From contig NZ_CP114205.1 in assembly GCF_027497495.1 (NCBI RefSeq), positions 3,534,001 through 3,598,000 of the forward strand: a DNA stretch of 64,000 nt, given 5' to 3'. This document shows positions 38,846-46,787 of this stretch, piece after piece. A model generated the notes under the pieces. It was not told the origin of the DNA, searched no databases, and saw nothing but the letters and a program-made list of their open reading frames with translations. This DNA is from Streptomyces tubercidicus (GTDB taxonomy: Bacteria > Actinomycetota > Actinomycetes > Streptomycetales > Streptomycetaceae). Both the position numbers and the translations under genes were made by a program. Every line of letters begins with the position of its first letter. Position 1 is the first letter of the stretch.

Positions 38846-40303
38846 TCAGAACGGGAACTGCGACCGCCCGTGCTGGATGGAGATCCACTTGGTGGTGGTG
38901 AAGGCCTCCACCATCGCGTCGCCGTTCAGCCGCCCCACCCCGGAGTGCTTCTCGCCGCCGAACGGCACGATCGGCTCGTCGTGCACCGTGGCGTCGTTGA
39001 CGTGGAACATCCCGGTGTCGATGCGCTTGGCGAACCGCACCCCGCGCTCGGTGTCCCCGGTGTGCACGGCACCGCTGAGCCCGAACGAGGTCGCGTTGGT
39101 CAGCCGCACCGCCTCCTCGTCCCCGTCGAACGGCACCAGCAGCACGACCGGCCCGAAGATCTCCTGCCGCAGCAGCGGGGAGTCCTCCGGCAGACCGCTC
39201 AGCACGCTCGGCGCGACCAGGGTGCCCCGGGTCTCGCCATGCAGGAGCGCCGAGGCGCCGTCCGCGACCGCACGGTCCACCAGCGCGGTGATCGCCTCGG
39301 CCTGGCCCTCGTTGATCAGCGGTCCGATATGGGTCTGCGGATCGGTCGGGTCACCCACCTTCAGCGAGGCGACCTTGGCCACGAACTTCTCGGTGAACTC
39401 CCGCTCCACGGCGCGGTCCACCAGCACCCGGTTCGCGGCCATACAGACCTGGCCCTGGTGGACGAAGCGGCTGAAGACGGCGGCGTCCACCGCGTAGTCG
39501 ATATCCGCGTCGTCCAGGACGACCAGGGCGCTGTTGCCGCCCAGCTCCAGCACCGTGTGCTTGAAGTGGGCGGCGGCGACGGTCGCGACATGCCGGCCGA
39601 CCTTCTCGGAGCCGGTGAAGGAGATGGTCTTGGGCACCGGGTGCTCGATCAGCGCATCACCGATCTCGGCGATGTCCGTGACGACCACGTTCAGCAGCCC
39701 GGCCGGCAGTCCGGCCTCCTCGAAGATCCTGGCGACCAGACCGCCGCCGCAGACCGGGGTGTTCTGGTGCGGCTTGAGGACGACGGCGTTGCCGAGCGCG
39801 AGGGCCGGCGCGACGGACTTGATCGACAGCAGGAAGGGGAAGTTGAACGGGCTGATGACGCCGACCACACCGACCGGCAGCCGGTAGAGGCGGTTCTCCT
39901 TGCCGTCGATGGGTGAGGGCAGGATGCGGCCCTCGGCGCGCAGCGCCAGCTGAATGGCCTCGCGCAGGAACTCCTTGGCCAGATGGAGCTCGAAGCCCAC
40001 CTTGGCGAGCGTCCCGCCGACCTCCGCGGCGATCGCCTCGCTCAGCTCCGCCTCGCGGTCGTCGATGATCCGCAGCACGCGCTCGAAGACGAGCCGCCGG
40101 GTGTACGGATTGGTGGCGCCCCACTCCCGCTGTGCGCGCTCGGCGGCACGGTAGGCCAGATCGATCTCCTCTACCGTGGCGACGGGTATGGAGGTCAGTT
40201 TCTCGCCGTTGTACGGATTGAAATCGACGATGTCCCACGAGCCGCTGCCGGAGCGCCACTCACCGCCGATGAACTGATACGCCAACTCGTCGAAGTAGGA
40301 CAT
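38846..40303 (-). CDS. Aldehyde dehydrogenase
   Basis: The 485-residue NAD(P)-dependent aldehyde dehydrogenase has catalytic Cys287 in HQGQVCMAANR and general base Glu253 in VLELGGNSALV. The cofactor segments VISPFNFPFLL and FTGSEKVGRHVA are intact. It resembles the benzaldehyde/vanillin dehydrogenase branch, but substrate cannot be fixed from sequence. The ATG at 40303 gives MSYFDELAYQFIGGEW. It stands alone, with a short non-coding gap before the XRE gene. Confidence 0.93.
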   Translation of the reverse strand: MSYFDELAYQFIGGEWRSGSGSWDIVDFNPYNGEKLTSIPVATVEEIDLAYRAAERAQREWGATNPYTRRLVFERVLRIIDDREAELSEAIAAEVGGTLAKVGFELHLAKEFLREAIQLALRAEGRILPSPIDGKENRLYRLPVGVVGVISPFNFPFLLSIKSVAPALALGNAVVLKPHQNTPVCGGGLVARIFEEAGLPAGLLNVVVTDIAEIGDALIEHPVPKTISFTGSEKVGRHVATVAAAHFKHTVLELGGNSALVVLDDADIDYAVDAAVFSRFVHQGQVCMAANRVLVDRAVEREFTEKFVAKVASLKVGDPTDPQTHIGPLINEGQAEAITALVDRAVADGASALLHGETRGTLVAPSVLSGLPEDSPLLRQEIFGPVVLLVPFDGDEEAVRLTNATSFGLSGAVHTGDTERGVRFAKRIDTGMFHVNDATVHDEPIVPFGGEKHSGVGRLNGDAMVEAFTTTKWISIQHGRSQFPF

Positions 40304-40386
40304 GCCATCCCGATCTGGAGAACAGGGCGCTCAGGGCGCCGCATTGGGGGGTGCTGACTCCTGATGGTGCGCATCCTACCGACGCG

Positions 40387-41249
40387 TCACATCAGTTGAA
40401 GCAGCCCGCGCAAGAGGTCCCTGGTCTCGGCCGGATTCGGCCCCTCCTCCTGGAGGCGGTCCATCACCCGTGCGTACTGGGCGACTTCTTCGGGCTTGTC
40501 CACGTAGAGCGCGCTCGTCAGCTGCTCCAGGTAGACGACGTCCGGCAGACCCGACTCCTGGAAGCCGAGCATGGTGAACGCACCGCTCTCCCCGCGTGCC
40601 CGCCCAGACTGAAGGGCATCACCTGGAGCCGCACATTGGGGCGCTCGGACACCTCGATCAAATGCTTCAACTGCTCACGCATCACCGCGCGTTCGCCGTA
40701 CGGGCGCCGTAGCGCGGCTTCGTCCAGCACACAGTGGAACTGCGCCGACCGCTCGGTGACCAGCAGCTTCTGGCGCTCCATGCGGAGCGCGACCCGTCTC
40801 TCGATCTCCGCGGGCCCGGCGTCGGGCATGCCCCGTCTGACGACGGCCTGCGCATAACTCTCCGTCTGCAACAGCCCGTGGACGAACTGGACTTCATAGA
40901 CCCGGAGCAGCGATGTGGCGCCTTCCAGCCCCACATACGTCTGGAACCAGCCGGGCAGCACATCGCTGTAACTGTGCCACCAGCCGGCCACATTGGCCTC
41001 CCGCGCCAGGGAGAGCAGCGCCTCGCGCTCCTGGGCGTCACCGACCCCGTACAGGGTGAGCAGGTCCTCCACATCCCGTGCCTTGAAGCTCACGCGGCCC
41101 AACTCCATGCGGCTGATCTTCGATTCGGACGCACGGATCGAGTAGCCGGCCGCCTCGCGGGTTATCCCGCGCGATTCACGCAGCCGGCGGAGCTGCGACC
41201 CGAGCAGGATTCGCCGCACCACCGACCCGCTCGACTCACTTGCGGACAC
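40387..41249 (-). pseudogene. XRE-family regulator (DUF5753) with one-base frameshift
   Basis: N-terminal XRE HTH (LRRLRESRGITREAAGYSI, SESKISRMELGR), then the DUF5753 domain typical of WhiJ-like regulators. The frame is intact from 41249 to about residue 220 (VMPFSLGGHAG). It then breaks at a C-run at 40590-40593 (GGGG on the coding strand). Adding one G restores AG-ESGAFTMLGFQESGLPD and the normal C-terminus to 40387, for about 287 residues. This is a recent mutation or a sequencing error in a homopolymer. Its neighbours are an ATP-binding protein and a DUF397 protein, the usual partners. Confidence 0.8.
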
Positions 41250-41562
41250 CTCTCAGACCCTCCTGTGACCCCACCCCGTCCAACAGTGGGCCGCAGTCTG
41301 CCATGTCCGGGCTTCGTTGAGTGCTCATCCGGTTACGGATACGTGAGGCCCCCGCAACCCCTCCACAAGAAGTGTGAGGGGAAATCCCCATCAAATCGGT
41401 GCGGGTCCCCGCAATCACGGCACGTGCACGTGCATCTGCCCTTGCATCTGCCTCGCGCTTTGGGAACCATAGGCGTCGCACGCATGCACGCTCGTGAAAG
41501 ATCCGCCAGATCCGGCTGCCCGGCCAGGGTCATGACGTCCGCGAACGCCAGGAGTGCCTCGC
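41250..41562. other. Divergent control region of XRE and ATP-binding genes
   Basis: 313 bp without a gene. It holds the 28-bp element described separately plus extra GCATGCACG-like sequences near 41480. Confidence 0.5.
41424..41451 (+). promoter_or_regulatory. 28-bp regulatory element upstream of ATP-binding gene
   Basis: Begins GTGCACGTGCATCTGC and continues into a second TTGCATCTGC copy 12 bp on. The same element, in the same orientation relative to its gene, lies upstream of the DUF397 gene with 26 of 28 bases identical. It is a likely shared operator, perhaps for the XRE regulator. Confidence 0.6.
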
Positions 41563-42045
41563 ATGGGGACCAAGGTTTTGACCATGCTCGAGCCGTTATG
41601 GCAGGGCTTTCCTCCCGTCGACCCGCCGGCCGTCTCCGGATCCGCCTCCCGCACGCTTCCGCCGCGCTATGAATCGGTGCGCAGCGCACGGGCGTTCACC
41701 CGCGAGACCCTGCAGGGCTGGGAGCTGGACGAGCTCTTCGACTCGGTCGCCCTGGTCGTCTCCGAACTCGTCACCAATGCCCTGCGGCATGCGATCCTCG
41801 CCGCCCCGGAGCACGCCGACGCCACACCGCCCGCCCGGCTCCATCTGATGCGCTGGTCCTCCCGGCTGATCTGCGCCGTACGGGACCCGAGCGATGACTC
41901 ACCGGTCGCCGGTGAGGCGGACTCCGCCGCGGAATCGGGGCGCGGGCTGTACCTCGTGGACTCCTTCAGCGACAGCTGGGGCTGGCATCCGCTGGCCGGC
42001 GCCACACACGGCAAGATCGTGTGGGCGCTCTTCCGGCTCCCGTAG
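41563..42045 (+). CDS. ATP-binding anti-sigma/HATPase-like protein
   Basis: The 160-residue single-domain GHKL ATPase is of the RsbW/SpoIIAB-like type common in Streptomyces. The N-box is VALVVSELVTNALRHA and the G-box is ESGRGLYLVDSFSDSWG. The start ATG 41563 (MGTKVLTMLEP) has AGGAG 9 nt upstream. It is part of the conserved trio with an XRE/DUF5753 regulator and a DUF397 protein, known to influence development and antibiotic production in WhiJ-like loci. Its specific partner here is inferred. Confidence 0.88.
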   Translation: MGTKVLTMLEPLWQGFPPVDPPAVSGSASRTLPPRYESVRSARAFTRETLQGWELDELFDSVALVVSELVTNALRHAILAAPEHADATPPARLHLMRWSSRLICAVRDPSDDSPVAGEADSAAESGRGLYLVDSFSDSWGWHPLAGATHGKIVWALFRLP

Positions 42046-42104
42046 CCGTTGTGCACACCGGGCGTACCGCGATACGCGGTCGCCCGGTTGTCGTGTGCGG
42101 GCAC

Positions 42105-42344
42105 TCAGTCCCGTACGAGATGGTCGAACTCGCCGTCCTTGATGCCGAGCAGCATCGCCTGCACCTCGGCGGGCGTGTAGATGAGCGCCGGGCCGTCCGG
42201 GAAGCGGGAGTTGCGCACCGCGATATCACCCCCGGGCAGCTTGGCGAACTCCACGCAGGAGCCCTGGGAATTGCTGTGCCGGCTCTTCTGCCATGCCACA
42301 TCACGGAGATCTGTGGCGGCCATGCCGTTGTATGCGTGGGGCAC
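42105..42344 (-). CDS. DUF397 protein
   Basis: Small protein of 79 residues with the DUF397 pattern WQKSRHSNSQGSCVEFAKL ... VAVRNS-like ... PALIYTPAEVQAML. DUF397 proteins are usually paired with XRE/DUF5753 regulators and may bind them as antagonists. It is convergent with the ATP-binding gene. Its upstream region carries the same 28-bp element. An internal ATG at residue 8 is an alternative start. Confidence 0.9.
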   Translation of the reverse strand: MPHAYNGMAATDLRDVAWQKSRHSNSQGSCVEFAKLPGGDIAVRNSRFPDGPALIYTPAEVQAMLLGIKDGEFDHLVRD

Positions 42345-42401
42345 AGGGGTCTCCCGGTGATAAATGGTGTCAACTGCCCGGGATCATAGCTGCGTTCACA
42401 T

Positions 42402-42429
42402 GCGGATGCATGCGCAGATGCACGTGCAC
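42402..42429 (-). promoter_or_regulatory. 28-bp regulatory element upstream of DUF397 gene
   Basis: On the minus strand it reads GTGCACGTGCATCTGC followed by GCATGCATCCGC, about 60 bp before the DUF397 start. It is the counterpart of the element at 41424-41451. Confidence 0.6.
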
Positions 42430-42664
42430 GACACCGGGTGCCGAGCCCGTCACAGCTCGTCGAGCACGGTCACCGGCCCCTCACAGACGGTCGACCACCG
42501 GCCACCGCCCCCTGACGCGATAGCCCGTCACCTGGTACGGATCGACCGAGCCGGGGCTCTCGGGCCCGAGGGAAAGACGTGTGCCACGCCCTCCGGGTTC
42601 CGCATCCGGGCACTCCGTCCGCCCGGCACGAGGGCGCCGCGGATCGGCCCGCCCCCGGACAAAC

Positions 42665-42705
42665 GCAGGAGGCCCCCTACGCGTCGGACGTAGGGGGCCT
42701 CCTGC
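42665..42705 (-). terminator. Terminator of the rpmG-rpmE-rpsR operon
   Basis: A perfect 17-bp stem (arm GCAGGAGGCCCCCTACG) with a 7-nt loop, 20 bp after the rpsR stop. Confidence 0.88.
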
Positions 42706-42725
42706 CTGTCACCGGACGACGGCCG

Positions 42726-42962
42726 TCACCGCGACGCGTAGGGCAGCAGCGCCATCTCCCGCGCGTTCTTGATCGCACGGGCCAGCCGGCGCTGCTGCTG
42801 GGCGCTGACGCGAGTGACCCGGCGGCTGCGGATCTTGCCGCGGTCCGAGATGAACTTCCGCAGCAGATCGGTGTCCTTGTAGTCGATGTAGGTGACGCCC
42901 GCCGCGTCCAGCGGATTGCGGCGGGGGGCGGGCGTCCGGCGCGGGTCGTGCCGTCGGGGCAT
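42726..42962 (-). CDS. rpsR: Ribosomal protein S18, cysteine-free paralogue
   Basis: The 78-residue S18 carries the family core [19 protein letters not shown] and [25 protein letters not shown]. It has no cysteine, so it is the zinc-independent form used when zinc is scarce. It ends the leftward operon rpmG-rpmE-CobW-like-rpsR, and the strong hairpin follows. It is 57 bp downstream of the CobW-like gene. Confidence 0.96.
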   Translation of the reverse strand: MPRRHDPRRTPAPRRNPLDAAGVTYIDYKDTDLLRKFISDRGKIRSRRVTRVSAQQQRRLARAIKNAREMALLPYASR

Positions 42963-43019
42963 GGGGAGCTTCCTTGTACGTGCTGGGGGCCGGTTCCGTG
43001 CGTACGGGCGCGGCCGGTC

Positions 43020-44168
43020 TTACGAAACGGGGTCGAGGAGTGCGTCGAAGGCGGGCGGCAGGCTCTTCCAGGCCGGCGGGCCGCCCGCGTACTCGGCATC
43101 GGTGAGGAGGCAGGAGTCCAGCAGGGTCCGCAGGCCGTCGCGGTCCAGGCCCGGCGAGGTGAAGACCAGATGCTGGGTGCGGTCACCGTGCTCGGGGTGC
43201 CAGTCCAGCGCGGCGGCGGCCCGGCGCACCGGCGGGACCATCTCCCAGGCGGCGTCCGGCAGCGAGGCCAGCCACGGCCCGGCGCTCTCCACACACAGCG
43301 CACCGCCGGCCGCGTCCCAGGACAGCAGCGTGTCCGGGCGGTCGGCCAGCCAGAACCGGCCCCGGCTGCGCGCGGCCGCACAGGTCAGGTCCTCCAGCGC
43401 GGTGTAGAGCCGCTCGGGGTGGAAGGGCCGGCTCTGCCGCCAGACCAGCGTGCCGATGCCCTCCGCGTCGGCCTCCTGCGGCAGCAGCGCACAGGCCGGA
43501 TGCTGGCGGTCCGCGGCCGCGGCCACATCGAAACCGGCCAGCGCGGCGGCCGCCAACTCCCCGGATTCCACCGAGACCTGGTGGGCCATGGGGTGCAGCT
43601 GGTCGAGCAGCGCCAGGTCGGACGGCTCCGCCGGCTCCTCCCCCGTCGCGATCGCCAGCACCGGCGCGTACTCCAGCTGCCGCGCCCAGGTGTCGGCGAC
43701 GGTGCGCTGGTCGGAGGCCGCGGCGGCGAGGCCCGCCTCCGCGAGGTCGTCACCGCAGCCCAGGTAGGCCAGCAGCAGCGCCGGATCGACGGCGGTGAGC
43801 ACACCGGTCAGTTCGAGGTTCTCGCTGCCGCAGGCGCTGACCACCTCGGCCATCGCCTTGGGCTCGACGGAGTCCCACAGTTCGACGACCGCCAGCCGGC
43901 AGGTCCGGCCGGCGGCCAGCCGCTCCAGTTCGGGCACCAGGTCCTCGCGCAGCGCACAGCAGGCGCAGTCGTTGACCAGCGGTGCGTCACCGGTGTCGAG
44001 CGTGCCGCCGGAGTCCCGGACGGTGCGCCGCACGGTGCCTTCGGCGGCCGAGGCGAGGTCGTGATGGAGGGCGACACTGCCGGGCACGGTGTGCAGCAGC
44101 CGCTCGACGGCGGCCCGCCGCGCATCCGTGTGCAGGCCGCCCACCAGCACGACGCTGAGCCGCTCCAT
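43020..44168 (-). CDS. CobW/COG0523-like protein without a P-loop
   Basis: The 382-residue protein is related to G3E-family metallochaperone GTPases. The metal-binding CxCC motif is intact (VNDCACCALREDL), as are the ELWDSVEPKAMAEV segment and the CobW C-terminal domain (FHPERLYTALEDL, GDRTQHLVFTSPGLDRDGL). However, the usual GxxGxGKT Walker A is replaced by VVLVGGLHTDARRAA and the NKxD motif is not recognisable. It probably binds zinc but not GTP. Its start overlaps the rpmE stop (ATGA). It is placed in the zinc-starvation operon. Confidence 0.85.
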   Translation of the reverse strand: MERLSVVLVGGLHTDARRAAVERLLHTVPGSVALHHDLASAAEGTVRRTVRDSGGTLDTGDAPLVNDCACCALREDLVPELERLAAGRTCRLAVVELWDSVEPKAMAEVVSACGSENLELTGVLTAVDPALLLAYLGCGDDLAEAGLAAAASDQRTVADTWARQLEYAPVLAIATGEEPAEPSDLALLDQLHPMAHQVSVESGELAAAALAGFDVAAAADRQHPACALLPQEADAEGIGTLVWRQSRPFHPERLYTALEDLTCAAARSRGRFWLADRPDTLLSWDAAGGALCVESAGPWLASLPDAAWEMVPPVRRAAAALDWHPEHGDRTQHLVFTSPGLDRDGLRTLLDSCLLTDAEYAGGPPAWKSLPPAFDALLDPVS

Positions 44169-44422
44169 CAGCGGGCCCCGCCCTTGCCGTAGCGGCGCTC
44201 GAACCGCTCGACGCGGCCCGCGGTGTCCAGCACCCGGGCGGTGCCCGTGTAGAAGGGGTGGCTCGCCGAGGAGATCTCGACGTCGATGACGGGATAGGTC
44301 TGGCCGTCCTCCCACTCCACGGTCTTCTCACTCGTGGCGGTGGAACGGGTCAGGAAGGCGAAGTCGGCGGCCCGGTCGCGGAAGACGACCGGCCCGTAGG
44401 CGGGGTGGATTCCAGGCTTCAC
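44168..44422 (-). CDS. rpmE2: Ribosomal protein L31 type B (zinc-free)
   Basis: The 84-residue L31B carries [16 protein letters not shown] and [16 protein letters not shown], with no zinc-binding CxxC pair. It replaces the zinc form of L31 under zinc limitation and can free zinc from ribosomes. The GTG at 44422 uses GAGGAG located in the last codons of rpmG (5-nt gap). It overlaps the CobW-like gene by ATGA. Confidence 0.96.
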   Translation of the reverse strand: MKPGIHPAYGPVVFRDRAADFAFLTRSTATSEKTVEWEDGQTYPVIDVEISSASHPFYTGTARVLDTAGRVERFERRYGKGGAR

Positions 44423-44427
44423 GGTGC

Positions 44428-44592
44428 TCAGCGCTCCTCTCGGAAGGCGACGTGCCGGCCGGCCACCGGGTCGTACTTGCGCAGTTCCAGGCGGTCGGGG
44501 TCGTTACGGCGGTTCTTGCGGGTCACGTAGGTGTAGCCGGTGCCGGCGGTGGACCGGAGCTTGACGACCGGGCGTAGTTCGTTGCGGGCCAT
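44428..44592 (-). CDS. rpmG: Ribosomal protein L33, cysteine-free, probably leaderless
   Basis: Short gene of 54 codons. The product contains [20 protein letters not shown] and [16 protein letters not shown], typical of L33, with no cysteine. No ribosome site precedes the ATG. A TATACT -10 box ends exactly 6 nt before it, so transcription should start at the A of the ATG. The Zur-like box covers the region upstream of the -10. It is the first gene of the leftward zinc-starvation operon. Confidence 0.95.
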   Translation of the reverse strand: MARNELRPVVKLRSTAGTGYTYVTRKNRRNDPDRLELRKYDPVAGRHVAFREER

Positions 44593-44598
44593 GGGGTT

Positions 44599-44625
44599 AG
44601 TATACGGAAATGGTTTCCATTTTCA
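44599..44625. promoter_or_regulatory. Zur-like box in divergent rpmG/rpmB promoter
   Basis: GGAAATGGTTTCCATTTTCA (44606-44625) is an AT-rich imperfect palindrome like known Streptomyces Zur sites. It overlaps the rpmG promoter (TATACT on the minus strand at 44599-44604) and lies 40 bp before rpmB. Zur with zinc would repress both directions. Confidence 0.75.
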
Positions 44626-44665
44626 ATAGGCCCTCACCTGGGCCGACGACCGAAGGGATCGCCCT

Positions 44666-44902
44666 GTGTCCGCCCACTGCCAGCTGACCGGCCGCTCACC
44701 CGGCTTCGGCAAGTCCATCTCCCACTCGCACCGCCGCACCCCCCGCCGCTTCGACCCCAACATCCAGCGCAAGCGCTACTGGCTGGCCAGTGAGGGCCGG
44801 CACATCCGGCTCACGCTGAGCGCCAAGGGCATCAGGACCGTGGACACGATCGGGATCGAGGCGGCCGTCGCCCGCATCCGCGCACGAGGAGGAAAGGTCT
44901 GA
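44666..44902 (+). CDS. rpmB: Ribosomal protein L28, zinc-free paralogue
   Basis: The 78-residue L28 carries [21 protein letters not shown] and [13 protein letters not shown]. It has one cysteine only and lacks the CxxC pairs of the zinc form. GTG start at 44666 with GAAGGGA upstream. The stop overlaps the rpsN start by one base (TGATG). Expected to be repressed by Zur from the shared box. Confidence 0.95.
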   Translation: MSAHCQLTGRSPGFGKSISHSHRRTPRRFDPNIQRKRYWLASEGRHIRLTLSAKGIRTVDTIGIEAAVARIRARGGKV

Positions 44903-45207
44903 TGGCCAAGCAGAGCAAGATCGCAAAGAACGAGAAGCGCCGCGCGACGGTCGCCCGCTACGCGGCACGGCGCGCCGTCCTCAAGGCCCTCATCCGCAGC
45001 CCGCACACCCCGGAGGAGGAGCGCACCGCCGCCCGCCGCGAGCTGTCCCGCCAGCCGCGGGACGCCAGCGCCACCCGGGTACGCAACCGCGACAGCGTCG
45101 ACGGCCGCCCGCGCGGCTACCTCCGCGCCTTCGGCCTGTCCCGCGTACGGCTGCGCGAACAGGCACACGCGGGCTATCTGCCGGGCGTCCGCAAGTCCAG
45201 CTGGTAG
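44902..45207 (+). CDS. rpsN: Ribosomal protein S14, long zinc-free form
   Basis: The 101-residue S14 is of the long type without cysteines: [20 protein letters not shown] at the start, then [20 protein letters not shown] and [12 protein letters not shown] near the end. It substitutes for the short zinc-binding S14. It is coupled to rpmB by TGATG overlap and followed by a hairpin. Confidence 0.96.
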   Translation: MAKQSKIAKNEKRRATVARYAARRAVLKALIRSPHTPEEERTAARRELSRQPRDASATRVRNRDSVDGRPRGYLRAFGLSRVRLREQAHAGYLPGVRKSSW

Positions 45208-45215
45208 CCGTCGCA

Positions 45216-45257
45216 CCGGCCGTCCGGCCCCGGGTACCCCCTGGACCGGACGGCCGG
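45216..45257 (+). terminator. Hairpin after rpsN
   Basis: 12-bp perfect stem CCGGCCGTCCGG / CCGGACGGCCGG with an 18-nt loop, between rpsN and tatA. Confidence 0.65.
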
Positions 45258-45314
45258 ACCGTTCGGGCCATACTGGACAGAACGTCCGCCGCCCCCGAGA
45301 AAGCGAGCACCGCC

Positions 45315-45530
45315 ATGCTCCGCAACGCCTTCGAGCCCTGGCACCTGATCCTGATCATCGCGGTCCTGGTACTGCTCTTCGGCTCGCAGAAGCTGCCCGA
45401 CATGGCGCGCGGCCTGGGCCGCTCGATGCGCATCCTCAAGTCCGAGGCGCGGGCCCTCAAGGACGACGAACGGACCACGGCGCCCACTACGGCCGAGGCG
45501 CCCCGTCAGGAATCCGCCGCCCGGCCCTGA
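45315..45530 (+). CDS. tatA: TatA/E-type twin-arginine translocase subunit
   Basis: The 71-residue protein has one N-terminal transmembrane helix (about 9-21) followed by the hinge [19 protein letters not shown] and a charged amphipathic helix, then a disordered tail. This is the TatA/TatE pattern, forming the pore for folded proteins with RR signals. It is separate from any tatBC gene and lies 108 bp after rpsN, so it is an extra paralogue, possibly linked to zinc response by position only. Confidence 0.88.
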   Translation: MLRNAFEPWHLILIIAVLVLLFGSQKLPDMARGLGRSMRILKSEARALKDDERTTAPTTAEAPRQESAARP

Positions 45531-45561
45531 CGCCCGACACTGACACCGGGGCGCCGGCCCC

Positions 45562-46407
45562 TCAGTGGTCGCCGCCCTCGTCGATCAGCCGCCGCACCTC
45601 GCGGTCGATCAGACCCAGCCGGGCCTCCGCGACCAGCGGCACCGCACGCCGCTGCCGCCGCGCCTCGGCGAGATCGATCTCCACGGCGACCAGCGCGGGC
45701 TCCCACTTGGGCGCCTGCGCCACCACGGCACCCCGCGGATCCACCACCCGCGAGCCGCCCCAGAACGCCGCCCCGTGCTCATTGCCCACCCGGTTCACGA
45801 AGACCACCCAGCACTGGAGCATCTTCGCCGTATAGGACAGCAGGGTGTCCCAGTACAGACCGGTGTCCATCGCCTCCGGGTCCAGGCTCGCCGCGCTGTT
45901 GGTGGGGACGAACAGCACCTCGGCACCGTCCTGCACCGCCAGCCACGGCAGCGCCGGCTGCCAGGCGTCATTGCACACCAGCGTGGCCCCCCGGCCCCCG
46001 CTCCTGGCCCGCTTCAGCTCGTACGCCCGCAGCGACTGCCCCGGGCTGACGTGCTTACGCTCCTCCCAGGCCAGGTAGTTGGGCAGATAGAGCTTGCGGT
46101 GCGCATGCACCAGCTCACCGGCCGCGTAGTGGGCCGCGGTGTTGTACGCGCGCAGACTGGTGTGCTCATGGAAGCCGACCAGCACATCGGGGCCGCGGGT
46201 GCTGAGCTCCAGCAGCCGGGGGTCGTTCGCCCCCAGGGACTCATCGCGGCTGAGCGCGCCCAAGTGATAGCCGTGCAGGCTCAGTTCGGGGAAGACGACC
46301 AGGTCCGCGCCCTGCGCCGCCGCCTGCTCGATCTGCTCGCGGGCGACGGCGAGGTTCTCCCCCACGTCCCCCAGCACGCAATCGGTCTGCGCCAGCGCAA
46401 TGAGCAT
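45562..46407 (-). CDS. Carbon-nitrogen hydrolase (nitrilase superfamily)
   Basis: The 281-residue amidase/nitrilase-fold enzyme has the catalytic triad Glu41 (VVFPELSLHGY), Lys105 (HAHRKLYLPNY) and Cys145 (TLVCNDAWQPA). The Cys motif CNDAW is like the N-carbamoyl/omega-amidase branches, but the substrate is not determinable. The ATG at 46407 has GAGGTGG upstream. It is convergent with tatA. Confidence 0.92.
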   Translation of the reverse strand: MLIALAQTDCVLGDVGENLAVAREQIEQAAAQGADLVVFPELSLHGYHLGALSRDESLGANDPRLLELSTRGPDVLVGFHEHTSLRAYNTAAHYAAGELVHAHRKLYLPNYLAWEERKHVSPGQSLRAYELKRARSGGRGATLVCNDAWQPALPWLAVQDGAEVLFVPTNSAASLDPEAMDTGLYWDTLLSYTAKMLQCWVVFVNRVGNEHGAAFWGGSRVVDPRGAVVAQAPKWEPALVAVEIDLAEARRQRRAVPLVAEARLGLIDREVRRLIDEGGDH

Positions 46408-46787
46408 GGCCCCACCTCATTTTTTGCGGCTTTCACCCCAATTTTGCCAGAGGCCGGAGGCAGCGGCACGGCCCAGCGGAACCACTGGTTCCGCCCCGCT
46501 TCAAACCCCCGGAAGACGGGTCCCCACCAATGAGCGAAAGAACGATCCTTCCCGTGCCGGACACGGGTTTCACCCGTTGATCCAGACGATCCGTCGTACC
46601 TCCCGCAGGGCCGCTTCCAGCCGCAGCTCCGCCCGGCGACAGCGGTACGACGGCCCACGGTCGAGCCGTCCGGCGATGCCGACGGCCGGCTCGACCGGGC
46701 GGCCGGGGCCGAGCGGCCCGCCGGACCCGCTCGGCCGGCCGCGGAACCCCCGGGGGCCGCCCGGCCGCCCGTACCCGGCCCGCCCGC
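46408..46787. other. 380-bp intergenic region
   Basis: It holds the nitrilase promoter side (short T/A runs near 46425-46445) and the long chaplin's putative terminator near 46707. No gene is supported. Confidence 0.5.
46707..46736 (-). terminator. Hairpin downstream of wall-anchored chaplin
   Basis: 10-bp perfect stem GGCCGAGCGG / CCGCTCGGCC with a 10-nt loop, 50 bp after the chaplin stop. Confidence 0.55.

Larger units (their letters stand above)
42345..42725. other. 381-bp region without a gene
   Basis: It contains the DUF397 control element and the rpsR terminator, both listed separately. The rest shows no supported gene. Confidence 0.5.
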
